DNA of 64,000 nt from Streptomyces sp. V3I7 (lineage in GTDB: Bacteria; Actinomycetota; Actinomycetes; Streptomycetales; Streptomycetaceae): contig NZ_JAUSZK010000001.1 of assembly GCF_030817495.1 (NCBI RefSeq), forward strand, positions 1,777,001 through 1,841,000. Reading direction: 5' to 3'. Positions 33,901 to 43,345 of this stretch are shown here, one piece after another (positions within the stretch are counted from its first letter, which is position 1; each line of letters opens with the position of its first letter). The position numbers and the translations under genes are program-made. Below the pieces are notes generated by a model, which saw only the letters and a list, made by a program, of their open reading frames with translations, was not told where the DNA came from and made no database searches.

Positions 33901-33932
33901 GCCGTTGCAGCCGGCGCTAGCCGCAACCCCCG

Positions 33933-33995
33933 GGGGCGCGGGGAACTGCGCGACCAGCCACAACCGGACCCGCACCCGCCCGACGACAGACCAAA
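33933..33995 (+). repeat. dispersed intergenic repeat, copy 2
   Basis: Identical over 22 bp (33933-33954) to 4218-4239 and, like that copy, followed by an A/C-rich tail with CGCACCCGCC. It lies just after the sucB terminator. Confidence 0.65.
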
Positions 33996-34125
33996 CCGAG
34001 CTCCAAGGCGCCCCAACCCACGTGTAAGCCTCGTCTCACCTGCGCAAAAGCACCCTCGTCGGCCTAACCCGCGGAGCGAACCGGCCTTATTGTCTAAGCG
34101 TCAAAGTCCTCCCGAAGGAGCCCTC

Positions 34126-34749
34126 ATGACCGCCCCCGTCGTCCACTCGCTGCGCGAACAGATCCGCGAGCACATCGTGGAGGGGATCGTCAGCGGCCGC
34201 TGGCAGCCGGGCGAGCGGATCGTGGAGCGGCGGATCGCGACCGAGCTGGAGGTCAGCCAGACCCCCGTACGCGAGGCGCTGCGCGAGCTGGAGTCGCTGC
34301 GGCTGATCGAGTCGGCGCCCAACAAGGGCGTGCGCGTACGCAATCTCACCGCGGCCGACCTGGAGGAGAGCTACCCGGTCCGGGCGGGCCTGGAGGCCAT
34401 CGCGGCGGAGCTGGCGGCCGCACGGCTGGCGGAGGACTGCTCGGCCCTGGAGCCGCACGTCACGGCCCTCTACGACGCCGACCGCAACGCCGACGGCACG
34501 GCCCAGGTGCGCCATACGGTCGGTTTCCACCGGGAGTTGGTGCGCGCGGCCGGCAACTCCGTGCTGCTGCACACCTGGGAGGGGCTGGGCATCGAGGTGT
34601 TCACCGCCCTGTCGATCCGCTGGCTGGGGACCGTGCAGCAGTCGTACGCGGAGGAGCACGAGGAACTGGTGCAGGCCTTCCGCCGCCGGGACCCGAGGAT
34701 CGCGGACCTGGTCAAGTCTCACGTCCTGGGCTGCGCCCCGCGCGCGTAA
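34126..34749 (+). CDS. GntR-family regulator, FCD type
   Basis: 207 aa. The N-terminal winged helix (about 6-72) has GRWQPGERIVERRIATELEVSQTPVREALRELE, the classical GntR/FadR DNA-binding block; the rest is an all-helical FCD ligand domain (about 82-200) with Asp/His residues that may bind metal and a small carboxylate. GAAGGAG precedes the ATG. It is transcribed toward aceE with a 283-bp gap that contains a perfect palindrome inside the aceE promoter, so it is a good candidate for repressing aceE in response to a metabolite such as pyruvate or a related acid; this is inference. Confidence 0.9.
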   Translation: MTAPVVHSLREQIREHIVEGIVSGRWQPGERIVERRIATELEVSQTPVREALRELESLRLIESAPNKGVRVRNLTAADLEESYPVRAGLEAIAAELAAARLAEDCSALEPHVTALYDADRNADGTAQVRHTVGFHRELVRAAGNSVLLHTWEGLGIEVFTALSIRWLGTVQQSYAEEHEELVQAFRRRDPRIADLVKSHVLGCAPRA

Positions 34750-34869
34750 GCAAGCCGCCCCACACCCAGCGAACCAAGGTCACCCCCGTCACTCACCTGC
34801 GAAAACCCGGATCTTCGGCGTCACCGGGTGCCATTTCCGAAGGCACGCCGTGCCGACTTTCTCGAAATC

Positions 34870-34886
34870 AAGGGGTTTTACCCCTT
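34870..34886. promoter_or_regulatory. inverted repeat upstream of the aceE promoter
   Basis: AAGGGG-TTTTA-CCCCTT is a perfect 6-bp inverted repeat ending just upstream of the aceE -35 box. It could be a weak terminator after the GntR gene or a second regulator site. Confidence 0.35.
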
Positions 34887-34892
34887 CCCCCT

Positions 34893-34922
34893 TTGATCGA
34901 TCATCGATCAGCAAGTTACAGT
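34893..34922 (+). promoter_or_regulatory. aceE promoter
   Basis: TTGATC at 34893-34898 and TACAGT at 34917-34922 with an 18-bp spacer. The start site should be near 34929, giving a leader of about 105 nt before the aceE ATG. Confidence 0.6.
34894..34910. promoter_or_regulatory. palindromic operator inside the aceE promoter
   Basis: TGATCGAT-C-ATCGATCA is a perfect 17-bp palindrome that begins within the -35 box and fills half the spacer, the position expected of a repressor site. The adjacent FCD-type GntR gene is the obvious candidate for the cognate regulator, but this is not shown by sequence alone. Confidence 0.6.
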
Positions 34923-35032
34923 CGCCGACGGACTTCCATCCCAGAGTCCGCGCCCTGTCCTGCCAAAGACCAAGGGCACCCCCGAACCCTTATCGATGAG
35001 GGAACCCCCTTCGCACTGAGGAAGGCGGCGAC

Positions 35033-37774
35033 ATGACCGACCCCAACGCCATCCAGCCGAGCGCGCTGGACCAGCTCCCGGACCGCGACCCGGAGGAGAC
35101 CGCCGAATGGCAGGCCTCGCTGGACGCCGTCGCGCGGGAGGCCGGTCCGCACCGTGCCGCGTACCTGATGCGCCGCACGCTGGAGCGCGCCGAGGCGGGC
35201 GGCGTGGCGCTGCCGAAGCTCCTCGAGACCGACTACGTCAACACCATCCCGACCGCCGCCGAGCCCGAGGTGCCCGGTGACGAGGAGATGGAACGCCGGA
35301 TCACCGCCTGGAACCGCTGGAACGCGGCCGCGATGGTCACCCGCGCCTCGAAGCTCGGCGTCGGCGGCCACATCGCCACCTTCGCCTCGGCGGCCTGGCT
35401 GTACGAGACGGGCTTCAACCACTTCTTCAAGGGCAAGGAGGCCGACGGTTCGGGCGACCAGCTCTACATCCAGGGCCACGCCTCCCCCGGCATCTACGCC
35501 CGCGCCTTCCTCGACGGCCGCCTCAGCGAGCACCACCTGGACAACTTCCGCCAGGAGGCGGCCGGTGGCGGTCTGCCGTCGTACCCGCACCCGCGGCGGC
35601 TGCCCTGGCTGTGGGAGTTCCCGACCGTCTCCATGGGCCTCGGCCCGCTGTCGGCGATTTACCAGGCGCGCTTCAACCGCTACCTCACCAACCGCGGCAT
35701 CAAGGATGTCTCGGCGTCCCACGTCTGGGCGTTCCTCGGCGACGGCGAGATGGACGAGCCCGAGTCGACGGCCGCGCTCGCGCTGGCGAGCCGCGAGGGC
35801 CTGGACAACCTGACCTTCGTCATCAACTGCAACCTGCAGCGCCTCGACGGCCCGGTCCGCGCCAACTTCAAGATCGTGCAGGAGCTGGAGGCCCAGTTCC
35901 GCGGCGCCGGCTGGAACGTCGTCAAGACGCTGTGGGGCACCGCCTGGGACGAGCTGTTCGCCCTGGACACCACCGGCGCGCTCGTCCGCCGGCTGCGCGA
36001 GGTGCCGGACGCGCAGGTGCAGACGTACCAGACGCGCGACGCCGCCTACATCCGCCAGGACTTCTTCGGCAAGGACCCGGCGCTCGTCGAGATGGCGAAG
36101 CTGCTGAGCGACGACAAGATCCTCGAGTGCTTCCACCTCTCGCGCGGCGGTCACGAGGCCCGCAAGGTCTACGCGGCGTACAAGGCGGCCGTCGAGCACA
36201 AGGGCGTGCCGACCGTGATCCTGGCCCAGACGGTCAAGGGCCACACCCTCGGCGACGGCTTCGCGTCGAAGAACGCCAACCACCAGATGAAGAAGCTGTC
36301 GGTGGAGGAGTTCAAGCAGATGCGTGACCTGCTCGAACTCCCCATCTCCGACGAGCAGTTCGTCGACGGCGTGGTGCCTTACGGCCGCCCGGGCGCGGAC
36401 TCCCCCGAGGTCCGCTACCTCCAGGAGCGCCGCGCGGCCCTCGGCGGTCCGGCCCCGGCCCGCCGTGTCCACCCGGTCGCGCCGCTCCCCGCTCCCGCCG
36501 ACAAGGCGTTCGCCTCCTTCGACAAGGGCTCCGGCTCGCAGAACGTCGCCACCACCATGGCGTTCGTCCGTCTGGTCAAAGACCTGGTCCGCGACAAGGA
36601 GACGGGCAGGCGCTGGGTGCCGATCGTCCCGGACGAGGCGCGCACCTTCGGCATGGAGTCGCTGTTCCCCTCGCTCGGCATCTACTCGCCCAAGGGCCAG
36701 ACGTACGAGCCGGTCGACCGCGACCAGTTGATGTACTACAAGGAGGCCCAGAACGGCCAGATCCTCAACGAGGGGATCACCGAGGCCGGTTCGATGGCCG
36801 ACTTCATCGCCGCTTCGTCGTCGTACGCGACGCACGGCGAGGCGATGATCCCGTTCTACATCTTCTACTCGATGTTCGGCTGGCAGCGCACGGCCGACCA
36901 GATGTGGCAGCTCGGCGACCAGCTCGGCCGCGGCTTCCTCGTCGGCGCCACGGCGGGTCGTACGACGCTGACCGGTGAGGGTCTGCAGCACGCCGACGGC
37001 CACTCGCCCGTGATCGCCGCGACCAACCCGGCCGCGCTGTCGTACGACCCGGCGTTCGCGTACGAGATCGCCGTGATCGTCAAGGACGGTCTGCGCCGCA
37101 TGTACGGCGAGGCGGCCCCGGGCGAGGACCCGAACGTCTTCTACTACCTGACGGTCTACAACGAGCCGCTGCCGCAGCCCGCCAAGCCGGCCGGCCTCGG
37201 CATCGACGAGGGCATCGTCAAGGGCCTGTACCGCTTCAACACGGCGGAGTCGGCGGGCCTCACGCCTGCTTCCCCCAAGCTCTCGACTTCGCTCGAGCAG
37301 GGAGGTACCCCCACCGCCCCGCGGATCCAGCTCCTCGGCTCGGGTACGGCGATCCACTGGGCGCTGGACGCGCAGAAGCTGCTCGCCGAGGACTGGGGTG
37401 TGGCGGCCGACGTGTGGTCGGCGACGTCCTGGACCGAGCTGCGCCGCGACGCGCTGGAGGCGGACGCCGCCCTGTTGCGCGGCGAGGAGCGGGTGCCGTA
37501 CGTCCGCCAGGCGCTGCACGGCGCCGAGGGCCCGGTGCTGGCCGTCTCCGACTACATGCGCCAGGTCCCCGACCAGATCGCGCAGTGGGTGGAGCAGGAC
37601 TGGTCCTCGCTGGGCGCCGACGGCTTCGGTCTGTCGGACACCCGTGCGGCCGCCCGCCGCCACTTCGGCGTCGACGCCGAGTCGATCGTCGTCGCGGCCC
37701 TGGCCCAGCTCGCCAAGCGCGGCGAGGTGCAGGTGACCGCGGTGAAGGAAGCGCGGGAGAAGTACGGCCTGTAG
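35033..37774 (+). CDS. aceE: pyruvate dehydrogenase E1 component (homodimeric)
   Basis: 913 aa, the single-chain E1 type that decarboxylates pyruvate and feeds acetyl to the E2 lipoyl arm. The thiamine-diphosphate motif is [41 protein letters not shown] (about 239-279). GAGGAAGG precedes the ATG at 35033. Residues 745-760 ([16 protein letters not shown]) are encoded by a palindromic, repeat-like stretch (37265-37312) that looks like an in-frame insertion. The gene stands alone with its GntR neighbour; E2 and E3 are 1-5 kb upstream. Confidence 0.95.
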   Translation: MTDPNAIQPSALDQLPDRDPEETAEWQASLDAVAREAGPHRAAYLMRRTLERAEAGGVALPKLLETDYVNTIPTAAEPEVPGDEEMERRITAWNRWNAAAMVTRASKLGVGGHIATFASAAWLYETGFNHFFKGKEADGSGDQLYIQGHASPGIYARAFLDGRLSEHHLDNFRQEAAGGGLPSYPHPRRLPWLWEFPTVSMGLGPLSAIYQARFNRYLTNRGIKDVSASHVWAFLGDGEMDEPESTAALALASREGLDNLTFVINCNLQRLDGPVRANFKIVQELEAQFRGAGWNVVKTLWGTAWDELFALDTTGALVRRLREVPDAQVQTYQTRDAAYIRQDFFGKDPALVEMAKLLSDDKILECFHLSRGGHEARKVYAAYKAAVEHKGVPTVILAQTVKGHTLGDGFASKNANHQMKKLSVEEFKQMRDLLELPISDEQFVDGVVPYGRPGADSPEVRYLQERRAALGGPAPARRVHPVAPLPAPADKAFASFDKGSGSQNVATTMAFVRLVKDLVRDKETGRRWVPIVPDEARTFGMESLFPSLGIYSPKGQTYEPVDRDQLMYYKEAQNGQILNEGITEAGSMADFIAASSSYATHGEAMIPFYIFYSMFGWQRTADQMWQLGDQLGRGFLVGATAGRTTLTGEGLQHADGHSPVIAATNPAALSYDPAFAYEIAVIVKDGLRRMYGEAAPGEDPNVFYYLTVYNEPLPQPAKPAGLGIDEGIVKGLYRFNTAESAGLTPASPKLSTSLEQGGTPTAPRIQLLGSGTAIHWALDAQKLLAEDWGVAADVWSATSWTELRRDALEADAALLRGEERVPYVRQALHGAEGPVLAVSDYMRQVPDQIAQWVEQDWSSLGADGFGLSDTRAAARRHFGVDAESIVVAALAQLAKRGEVQVTAVKEAREKYGL
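37265..37312 (+). repeat. Streptomyces-type palindromic repeat inserted in frame in aceE
   Basis: A 48-nt stretch with CTCTCGACTTCGCTCGAGC flanked by TTCCCCCA on one side and GGAGGTACCCCCA on the other. I recognise this block (as the complement, a CTCGAGCGAAGTCGAGAGC core beside GGGGGA) from dispersed intergenic repeats in Streptomyces. Here it sits in the coding sequence, adds 16 codons, keeps the frame, and lies between ESAGLT and [11 protein letters not shown], a position that looks like a surface loop. Confidence 0.65.
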
Positions 37775-37800
37775 CAGGGTAGTAGGGCTTGATGTCCGGT

Positions 37801-37832
37801 GAAGGGGTACGGCGAACTCGCCGTACCCCTTC
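37801..37832 (+). terminator. aceE terminator hairpin
   Basis: A perfect 14-bp stem (37801-37814 with 37819-37832) and a 4-nt loop, 26 nt after the stop codon. Confidence 0.85.
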
Positions 37833-37862
37833 GCTGTCAGTGGGCCCCGGCATCATGGCCGT

Positions 37863-38837
37863 ATGCGCGCCGCCCGCCTCATCAAGATGGTGCTCCTGCT
37901 CCAGTCCCGCCCGGTCATGACCGCGGCCGAGCTCGCCCGTGAGCTGGAGGTCTCGGAGCGGACGGTCACGCGGGACGCGCAGGCGCTCTCGGAGGCGGGC
38001 GTGCCGGTGTACGCGGACCGGGGGCGGGCCGGGGGCTACCGCCTGATCGGCGGCTACCGGACGCGGCTGACGGGGCTGGCCCGCGGCGAGGCCGAGGCGC
38101 TGTTCCTGAGCGGGGTGCCGGCGGCGCTCAGGGAGATGGGCCTGGAGGACGTGGCGGGTGCGGCCCGGCTGAAGGTGTCGGCGGCCCTGCTTCCCTCCCT
38201 GCGGGACGCTCCGCACACGGCGGCGCAGCGGTTCCATCTGGACGCGCCGGCCTGGTTCCGCGAGCCGGACCCGCCCGCGCTGCTGCCCGCGATCGCCGAG
38301 GCGGTGTGGGACGACCGGTGCGTCGTCGCCCGCTACCGGCGCGGCGAGGCCGAGGTGGAGCGGACGCTGGAGCCGTACGGACTGGTGCTGAAGGCGGGCG
38401 CCTGGTACCTGTGCGCGCGGGTCCCGGACGCGGACGCCTTCCGGACCTACCGCCTCGACCGCTTCACCGCCGTCAAGCCCTCCGGGCTCCGGTTCACCCG
38501 CGACGAGGCCTTCGACCTGCCCGGCTTCTGGGCGAACCAGGCGGAGCGGTTCGCCCGCTCGATCCTGCGCGCCGAGGTCGTCGTACGCCTCTCCCCGGAG
38601 GGCGTGCGCCGACTCCCGTACGCCGTCGACCCCCTGGCCGCGCGCGAGGCCCTGCGCGAAGCCGCCGAGCCGGACCCCGACGGCTGGCTGAGAGCGATCG
38701 TCCCGGTGGAGTCGGAGGAGGTGGCCCACACCCAGCTCACGGCCCTGGGCCCGGAAGCGGAGGTCCTGGCCCCGGAGTCCCTGCGCAAACGCTTCACGCA
38801 GGACGCGGAGCGGCTGGCGCGGCTGTACGCCCGCTGA
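37863..38837 (+). CDS. YafY-type HTH/WYL-domain transcriptional regulator
   Basis: 324 aa. The N-terminal HTH_11 winged helix (about 1-60) has MTAAELARELEVSERTVTRDAQALSEAGVPVYADRGRAGGYRL; the middle is a WYL domain (about 145-210) with LEPYGLVLKAGAWYLCARV and RTYRLDRFTAV, followed by a WCX-type C-terminal region. WYL regulators sense nucleic acid or small ligands. The ATG at 37863 lacks a Shine-Dalgarno. There is no target gene in obvious operon; unknown role. Confidence 0.88.
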   Translation: MRAARLIKMVLLLQSRPVMTAAELARELEVSERTVTRDAQALSEAGVPVYADRGRAGGYRLIGGYRTRLTGLARGEAEALFLSGVPAALREMGLEDVAGAARLKVSAALLPSLRDAPHTAAQRFHLDAPAWFREPDPPALLPAIAEAVWDDRCVVARYRRGEAEVERTLEPYGLVLKAGAWYLCARVPDADAFRTYRLDRFTAVKPSGLRFTRDEAFDLPGFWANQAERFARSILRAEVVVRLSPEGVRRLPYAVDPLAAREALREAAEPDPDGWLRAIVPVESEEVAHTQLTALGPEAEVLAPESLRKRFTQDAERLARLYAR

Positions 38838-38948
38838 CTCGCGCGACTGTACGGGGTCCCTTCCCCCGTGGGCCCTGGTGCTCCCCGCCGGGTGAATCGT
38901 CGTACTCCACGTGCGTCGTACGCGATCAGGCCCGATGCTTGACGCGTG

Positions 38949-39467
38949 ATGGACGAGATGGAGTTCTGGGAGCTGGTGGATGTCACCCGGGCCGGTGCCG
39001 AGGGCGATCCGGAGGACCAGGCCGACCTGCTCGTGGAGCGGCTTGTGCAGTTGGACCCGGAGTCGGTCCTGGACTTCGCCCGTCATTTCGAGGCCCGTTA
39101 CAACCGTGCGTACCACTGGGACCTGTGGGGTGCCGCCTGGGTGCTGCTCGACGGGGCGAGCGACGACGCGTTCGACTTCTTCCGCTGCTGGCTGATCGGC
39201 CAGGGACGGGAGGTCTTCGAGGGCGCGGTGCACGACCCGGACTCGCTGGCCGACCTCCTGGGCGACTTCGACGAGGAGATCGACGGCGACGGCGAGGATC
39301 TGGGCTACGCGGCGGACGAGGCGTACGAGCAGCTCACCGGTGCCGTCGCCCCCGACCTGGGCATCGCGTCGGCGCCCGCGGAGCCGGAGGGCGACCCGGT
39401 CGACTTCGAGAACGACCGAGTGCTCGCGGAGCGTTATCCCCGGCTGTGGGACCGGTTCAGGGAGTGA
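38949..39467 (+). CDS. DUF4240 domain protein
   Basis: 172 aa and strongly acidic. The N-terminal domain (about 3-120) starts MDEMEFWELVDVTRAGAEGDPEDQADLLVERL and has WDLWGAAWVLLDGASDDAFDFFRCWLIGQGREVFE, the DUF4240 signature, function unknown. The ATG at 38949 was chosen; GTG at 38946 is one codon upstream. No signal peptide. It is convergent with the amidase gene, with only 3 nt between the two stops. Confidence 0.82.
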   Translation: MDEMEFWELVDVTRAGAEGDPEDQADLLVERLVQLDPESVLDFARHFEARYNRAYHWDLWGAAWVLLDGASDDAFDFFRCWLIGQGREVFEGAVHDPDSLADLLGDFDEEIDGDGEDLGYAADEAYEQLTGAVAPDLGIASAPAEPEGDPVDFENDRVLAERYPRLWDRFRE

Positions 39468-39470
39468 GGC

Positions 39471-40310
39471 TCAGTGGGCCTCGGGCCGCAGGTTCTGCCA
39501 GCCGGGCCGTCGGCCGGCCGGTGGCACCGGCCGGCCCTGCAGCCGCGCCGCCGACGTCCTGATCTCCGGGAGCCGGGCGGTCAGCGCCGCGCCGGGGCAG
39601 CTCGTCCGGTACCCGGCGTCGTGGCCGGAGAGGACCGGGAGGCCGGCCGGGACGCCGGCCGGGTAGCGGCTGAGCCCGTTGCTGGAGACGAGGCGGGTCC
39701 GTCCGCGCGGGTCGATGCCGGCCAGGCCCAGCTTCCAGGCGGCGACGGCGGCGATCGCCTCGGTCATGGCGCGCGGCACGGGCACGCCGTCCGTGAAGGT
39801 GCCGATCGCGGCGATGCCCGCGGTGCGGTGGTTGAAGCCCTGGGTGTGGGCGCCGGTGACGGCGCGGTCGACGCCGCCCGCGCGGCCCTCGTAGATGGTG
39901 CCGCAGCGGTCGACGAGGAAGTTGTAGCCGATGTCGTCCCAGCTGCGGGCGCCGGTCTGGCCGGCGTACAGGTGGCGGATGATGCGGGGCGCGTCGGCGC
40001 AGGCGTAGTCGCCCGGCGAATCGGTGTGGTGGACGAAGACGGCGACGACCTTGTCGTCGTAGCGCGGCGGCGGCTGGGTGTGCGCCGCCGTGCCGTCCAG
40101 CCAGACCGAGCGCGGCACGATGGGCGGCCTGGGCGCGTGGTGCGGCGCGACGGGACCTCCGGGCCGGGCGGCGGGCCGGTCCTGCGCGACGAGGCCCACG
40201 GCGCCGCCGCCCGGCCACACCGCGAGCGCGAGGACGGCGGCGAGGACGGACAGGCAGCCGAGCAGCAGCATGAGGCGGGGTACGCGCACGCGGCGTCGGA
40301 GGGCACACAT
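39471..40310 (-). CDS. peptidoglycan-recognition-type N-acetylmuramoyl-L-alanine amidase
   Basis: 279 aa. A basic N-terminus and one hydrophobic segment (about 12-33, signal anchor or signal peptide) place it outside. The PGRP/amidase_2 domain (about 65-250) has the zinc ligands in VFVHHTDSPGDY, GAHTQGFNHRT and SCPGAAL, plus the conserved YNFLVDRCGTIYEGR. It should cleave the MurNAc-L-Ala bond in cell-wall turnover. The ATG at 40310 (MCALRRRVRVPR) gives a normal export signal; an upstream extension to 40433 would put 41 residues before it. Divergent from the MarP-like gene. Confidence 0.88.
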   Translation of the reverse strand: MCALRRRVRVPRLMLLLGCLSVLAAVLALAVWPGGGAVGLVAQDRPAARPGGPVAPHHAPRPPIVPRSVWLDGTAAHTQPPPRYDDKVVAVFVHHTDSPGDYACADAPRIIRHLYAGQTGARSWDDIGYNFLVDRCGTIYEGRAGGVDRAVTGAHTQGFNHRTAGIAAIGTFTDGVPVPRAMTEAIAAVAAWKLGLAGIDPRGRTRLVSSNGLSRYPAGVPAGLPVLSGHDAGYRTSCPGAALTARLPEIRTSAARLQGRPVPPAGRRPGWQNLRPEAH

Positions 40311-40489
40311 GGTCCCCACTGTCGACACGGCGCGTCCCGTCCGCGATGTGTGATGTGCCACCCGGCGGAACCATCGTCCTGGTCCGGGGCGTTTCTGGGG
40401 GTACACGCACGCGTGACCGGTTCCGGAGTTCACGGGCCGGACCCGGCCGCGCGCGCGTGGTCGTCCGGGACGAGAAGAAAGGCGGCTCC

Positions 40490-41674
40490 GTGGACGTACT
40501 CGACGTGCTGCTCGCCCTGGTGATGCTCCTCTACGCGGCGTCCGGCTACCGGCGCGGACTGGTGGCCGGCTGTGTCTCGCTGGCCGGGTTCGTGGGCGGC
40601 GCGGTCGTCGGGGTGTGGATCCTGCCGTGGGTGATGGGCCACGTCGCGCGCGGGACGACCCTGGCGACGGTGCTCGCGGTGCTGACGGTGCTGGTCCCGG
40701 CGGCGGTGGGGCACGAGCTGGCGGCGCAGTTGGCGCTGCGGGTGCGGCTGGAGCTGGACCGGGGGCCGCTCAGAGTGGCCGACGGCATAGGCGGCGCGGC
40801 GGCCAACGCGGTCGCCGTGCTGATCGTGGCCTGGGTGGCGGCGAGCGTGCTGGGCGCCTCGTCGACGCCGGTGGTGACGACGGCGATCCGGGACTCGGCG
40901 CTGCTGCGCACGGTGCAGAACACCATGCCGGACACCACTCCCACGTGGTTCTCCCGTGCCACGTCCGCGCTGACCGAGGCGGGCTTCCCGCAGGTCTTCA
41001 ACCCGTTCGAGAGCGAGTCGGCCGCCCGGGTCGCGCGACCGTCCGGGGACAGCGTCACGGCCGACGCCGCGCGCGCGGCGCGGCTGAGCACGGTGAAGGT
41101 CGAGGGCGCCGTGGGCACGGAGGGCCGCGAGGGCAGCGGGTTCGTGTACGCGGCGCAGCACGTGATGACCAACGCACACGTGGTGGCGGGCATCGACCAC
41201 CCGAGCGTGCGGATCGGCGGGGTCGGTGAGCCGCGCACGGCGCGGGTGGTGCTCTTCGACCGGTACCGGGACGTGGCGGTGCTCTACGTGCCCGGGCTGA
41301 GGGCACCCGTGCTGCACTTCGACGGCGTGGCCTCGCGCGGCGACTCGGCGGTGGTCGCGGGCTATCCGCGCAACGGCGCCCTGAACCTCCAGGCCGCGAC
41401 GGTGGCGAGCCGGGTGCGGGCCCGGGGCCAGGACATCTACGGCGAGGCGACGGTCACCCGTGAGATCTACTCGATCCGTTCGACGGTGCGCCCCGGCAAC
41501 TCCGGCGGCCCGCTGCTGACCACCGACGGCCAGGTGTACGGCATGGTGTTCGCCCGTTCCGTGTCCGACGCGGAGACGGGGTACGTCCTGACGGCGGACG
41601 AGGTGGCCTCCGACGCCGGGCGCGCGGCGAACGCGACGGCGCCGGTGGACACCGGGGAGCTGCTCACGTCGTAG
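40490..41674 (+). CDS. MarP-like membrane serine protease (CvpA + trypsin domains)
   Basis: 394 aa. Four TM segments in the first 125 residues form a CvpA/colicin-V-production-like domain, followed by an extracytoplasmic trypsin-like protease: His in MTNAHVV, Asp in DRYRDVAVLYV and Ser in PGNSGGPLL. This is the architecture of mycobacterial MarP, which supports acid resistance by processing the cell-wall hydrolase RipA. Its divergent partner is a peptidoglycan amidase, so a protease-hydrolase relation is possible. GTG at 40490 has AAAGG upstream. Confidence 0.9.
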   Translation: MDVLDVLLALVMLLYAASGYRRGLVAGCVSLAGFVGGAVVGVWILPWVMGHVARGTTLATVLAVLTVLVPAAVGHELAAQLALRVRLELDRGPLRVADGIGGAAANAVAVLIVAWVAASVLGASSTPVVTTAIRDSALLRTVQNTMPDTTPTWFSRATSALTEAGFPQVFNPFESESAARVARPSGDSVTADAARAARLSTVKVEGAVGTEGREGSGFVYAAQHVMTNAHVVAGIDHPSVRIGGVGEPRTARVVLFDRYRDVAVLYVPGLRAPVLHFDGVASRGDSAVVAGYPRNGALNLQAATVASRVRARGQDIYGEATVTREIYSIRSTVRPGNSGGPLLTTDGQVYGMVFARSVSDAETGYVLTADEVASDAGRAANATAPVDTGELLTS

Positions 41675-41696
41675 CGCCGGCCCGGCCGGGTCGGTC

Positions 41697-42185
41697 TCAC
41701 ACGCGGCGCCCCATGATCACGTCGTCGACGTACGCGCCGTCGAGCAGGAACTCCTCCGGCAGCACGCCCTCCACGGCGAACCCCTCGGACTCGTAGAGCC
41801 TGCGCGCGGGGGCGTTGTGCCCGAGCACGCGCAGGGTGACGCGCCGGGCGCCGCGCCGGCCCGCCTCCGCGACGGCGGCGCGCACCAGCGCCCGTCCGAC
41901 GCCCCGGCCGCGCGCCTCGTCGGCGACGGCGATGCCCTGGATCTGCCGGACGTGCGCGTTCGAGGCGAGCGGGGTCGCGGGGACGAGGCGGACGTAGCCG
42001 ACGGCGCGTCCGTCGAGCTCGGCGACCAGATAGTCGTCGGGGAGGTGGCGCTCGTCGAAGAACGGCGGGTACGGCGGCGTCGGCTCGGGCTGGACCGCGT
42101 GCAGGGGCGACCAGGTGAGACGGTCGAGAAGGGCGAGTGCCTCCTCGTCCTCGGACAGGGCGGCGCGTATGTACGGTTCCGGCAT
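41697..42185 (-). CDS. GNAT-family N-acetyltransferase
   Basis: 162 aa, a single GNAT domain. The acetyl-CoA-binding motif A is IQGIAVADEARGRGVGRALVRAAVAEA, and the C-terminal motif is HNAPARRLYESEGFAVEGVLPEEFLLDGAYVDDVIMGRRV, like RimJ/YjcF-type enzymes. The substrate is not predictable. It is convergent with the MarP-like gene (22-nt gap) and divergent from the epimerase gene. Confidence 0.9.
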   Translation of the reverse strand: MPEPYIRAALSEDEEALALLDRLTWSPLHAVQPEPTPPYPPFFDERHLPDDYLVAELDGRAVGYVRLVPATPLASNAHVRQIQGIAVADEARGRGVGRALVRAAVAEAGRRGARRVTLRVLGHNAPARRLYESEGFAVEGVLPEEFLLDGAYVDDVIMGRRV

Positions 42186-42259
42186 GGCGGTCAGCCTACG
42201 TCGGCCGACAGGAGCACCTCGTCGGGTTTTCGGGCGCCCGCACCGGCATGCTGGGGTGC

Positions 42260-43153
42260 ATGAAACCTTCGCGAATCGCGGTGGCCGGCGCGTCCGGGCT
42301 CATCGGCAGCGCCCTCGTACGGTCCCTGGAGGCGGACGGTCACGAGGTGGTGCGCCTCGTACGCCGTGAGCCCCGGGCCGGGAACGAGGTGCGCTGGGAT
42401 CCGGAGCGGGGCGAGGTGGACACGGCCGGGCTGGCCGACTGCGACGTCGTGATCAACCTCGCGGGCGCCGGGGTGGCCGACCACCGCTGGACGGAGGCGT
42501 ACAAGAAGACGATCCGCGACAGCCGGGTGCGCGGTACGGCGACGCTGGCCGGGGCGATCGCCGGCCTGGAGCAGCCACCGCGCGTCTTCGTGAACGGCAG
42601 CGCGATCGGCATCTACGGCGACACCGGGAACCTTCCCGTCGACGAGCGGACGCCGCCCGGGGAGGGTTTCCTGCCGTCCGTGTGCGTGGAGTGGGAGGCC
42701 GCGGCGGCGCCGGCGCGGGAGGCGGGGATCCGTACGGTGTTCCCGCGCACCGGCCTGGTGGTGTCCCGCGCGGGCGGCGCCTGGGGCCGGATGTTCCCCC
42801 TCTTCGCGGCCGGGCTCGGGGGCCGGATGGGCAGCGGGCGGCAGTACTGGTCGTACGTCGCGCTGGACGACGAGGTCGCCGCGATCCGTCATCTCATCGA
42901 CCGGGACGACCTGTCGGGGCCGTTCAACATCACGGCGCCGCAGCCGCTGACGAACCGTGAGATCACCGGGGCGATGGGCCGGGTGCTGCACCGGCCGACG
43001 CTGTTCTCGGTCCCGGAGAGCGTGCTGCGGGTGGCGCTGGGCGAGATGGCCGGGGACGTGCTGGGCAGCCAACGGGTGCTTCCCGCCCGGCTGTTGCAGT
43101 CGGGGTTCACCTTCGCCTACCCCGGCATCGAGGACGCGATCCGCGCGGCGTGA
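42260..43153 (+). CDS. TIGR01777 (YfcH/SDR39U1-like) NAD-dependent epimerase family protein
   Basis: 297 aa. Starts with the nucleotide-binding motif RIAVAGASGLIGSALVRSLEADGHEV; contains VINLAGAGVADHRWTEAYK, SAIGIYGDTG, and the C-terminal DUF1731 part (PESVLRVALGEMAGDVLGSQRVLPARLLQSGFTFAYPGIEDAI). This family is widespread and biochemically uncertain. The ATG at 42260 (MKPSRIAV) is the clear family start; no Shine-Dalgarno is visible. Confidence 0.9.
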   Translation: MKPSRIAVAGASGLIGSALVRSLEADGHEVVRLVRREPRAGNEVRWDPERGEVDTAGLADCDVVINLAGAGVADHRWTEAYKKTIRDSRVRGTATLAGAIAGLEQPPRVFVNGSAIGIYGDTGNLPVDERTPPGEGFLPSVCVEWEAAAAPAREAGIRTVFPRTGLVVSRAGGAWGRMFPLFAAGLGGRMGSGRQYWSYVALDDEVAAIRHLIDRDDLSGPFNITAPQPLTNREITGAMGRVLHRPTLFSVPESVLRVALGEMAGDVLGSQRVLPARLLQSGFTFAYPGIEDAIRAA

Positions 43154-43345
43154 CGGCCCGCCGCCCGGCCGCCGCACGAGGGTGACACGGTCCGACCGCA
43201 TGCGACCGCCGTGCGACCGTGCCCTGTCGATGCGCGACTGCCGCTGACCGGTCCCGGCCCTAACCTCGACCCGAACTCGGGTATCCCAGAAGCCGGTTGG
43301 GGGCATGACGTCTCCACCGGCCGCGCAACCTCGAGGAGGGGCCAC

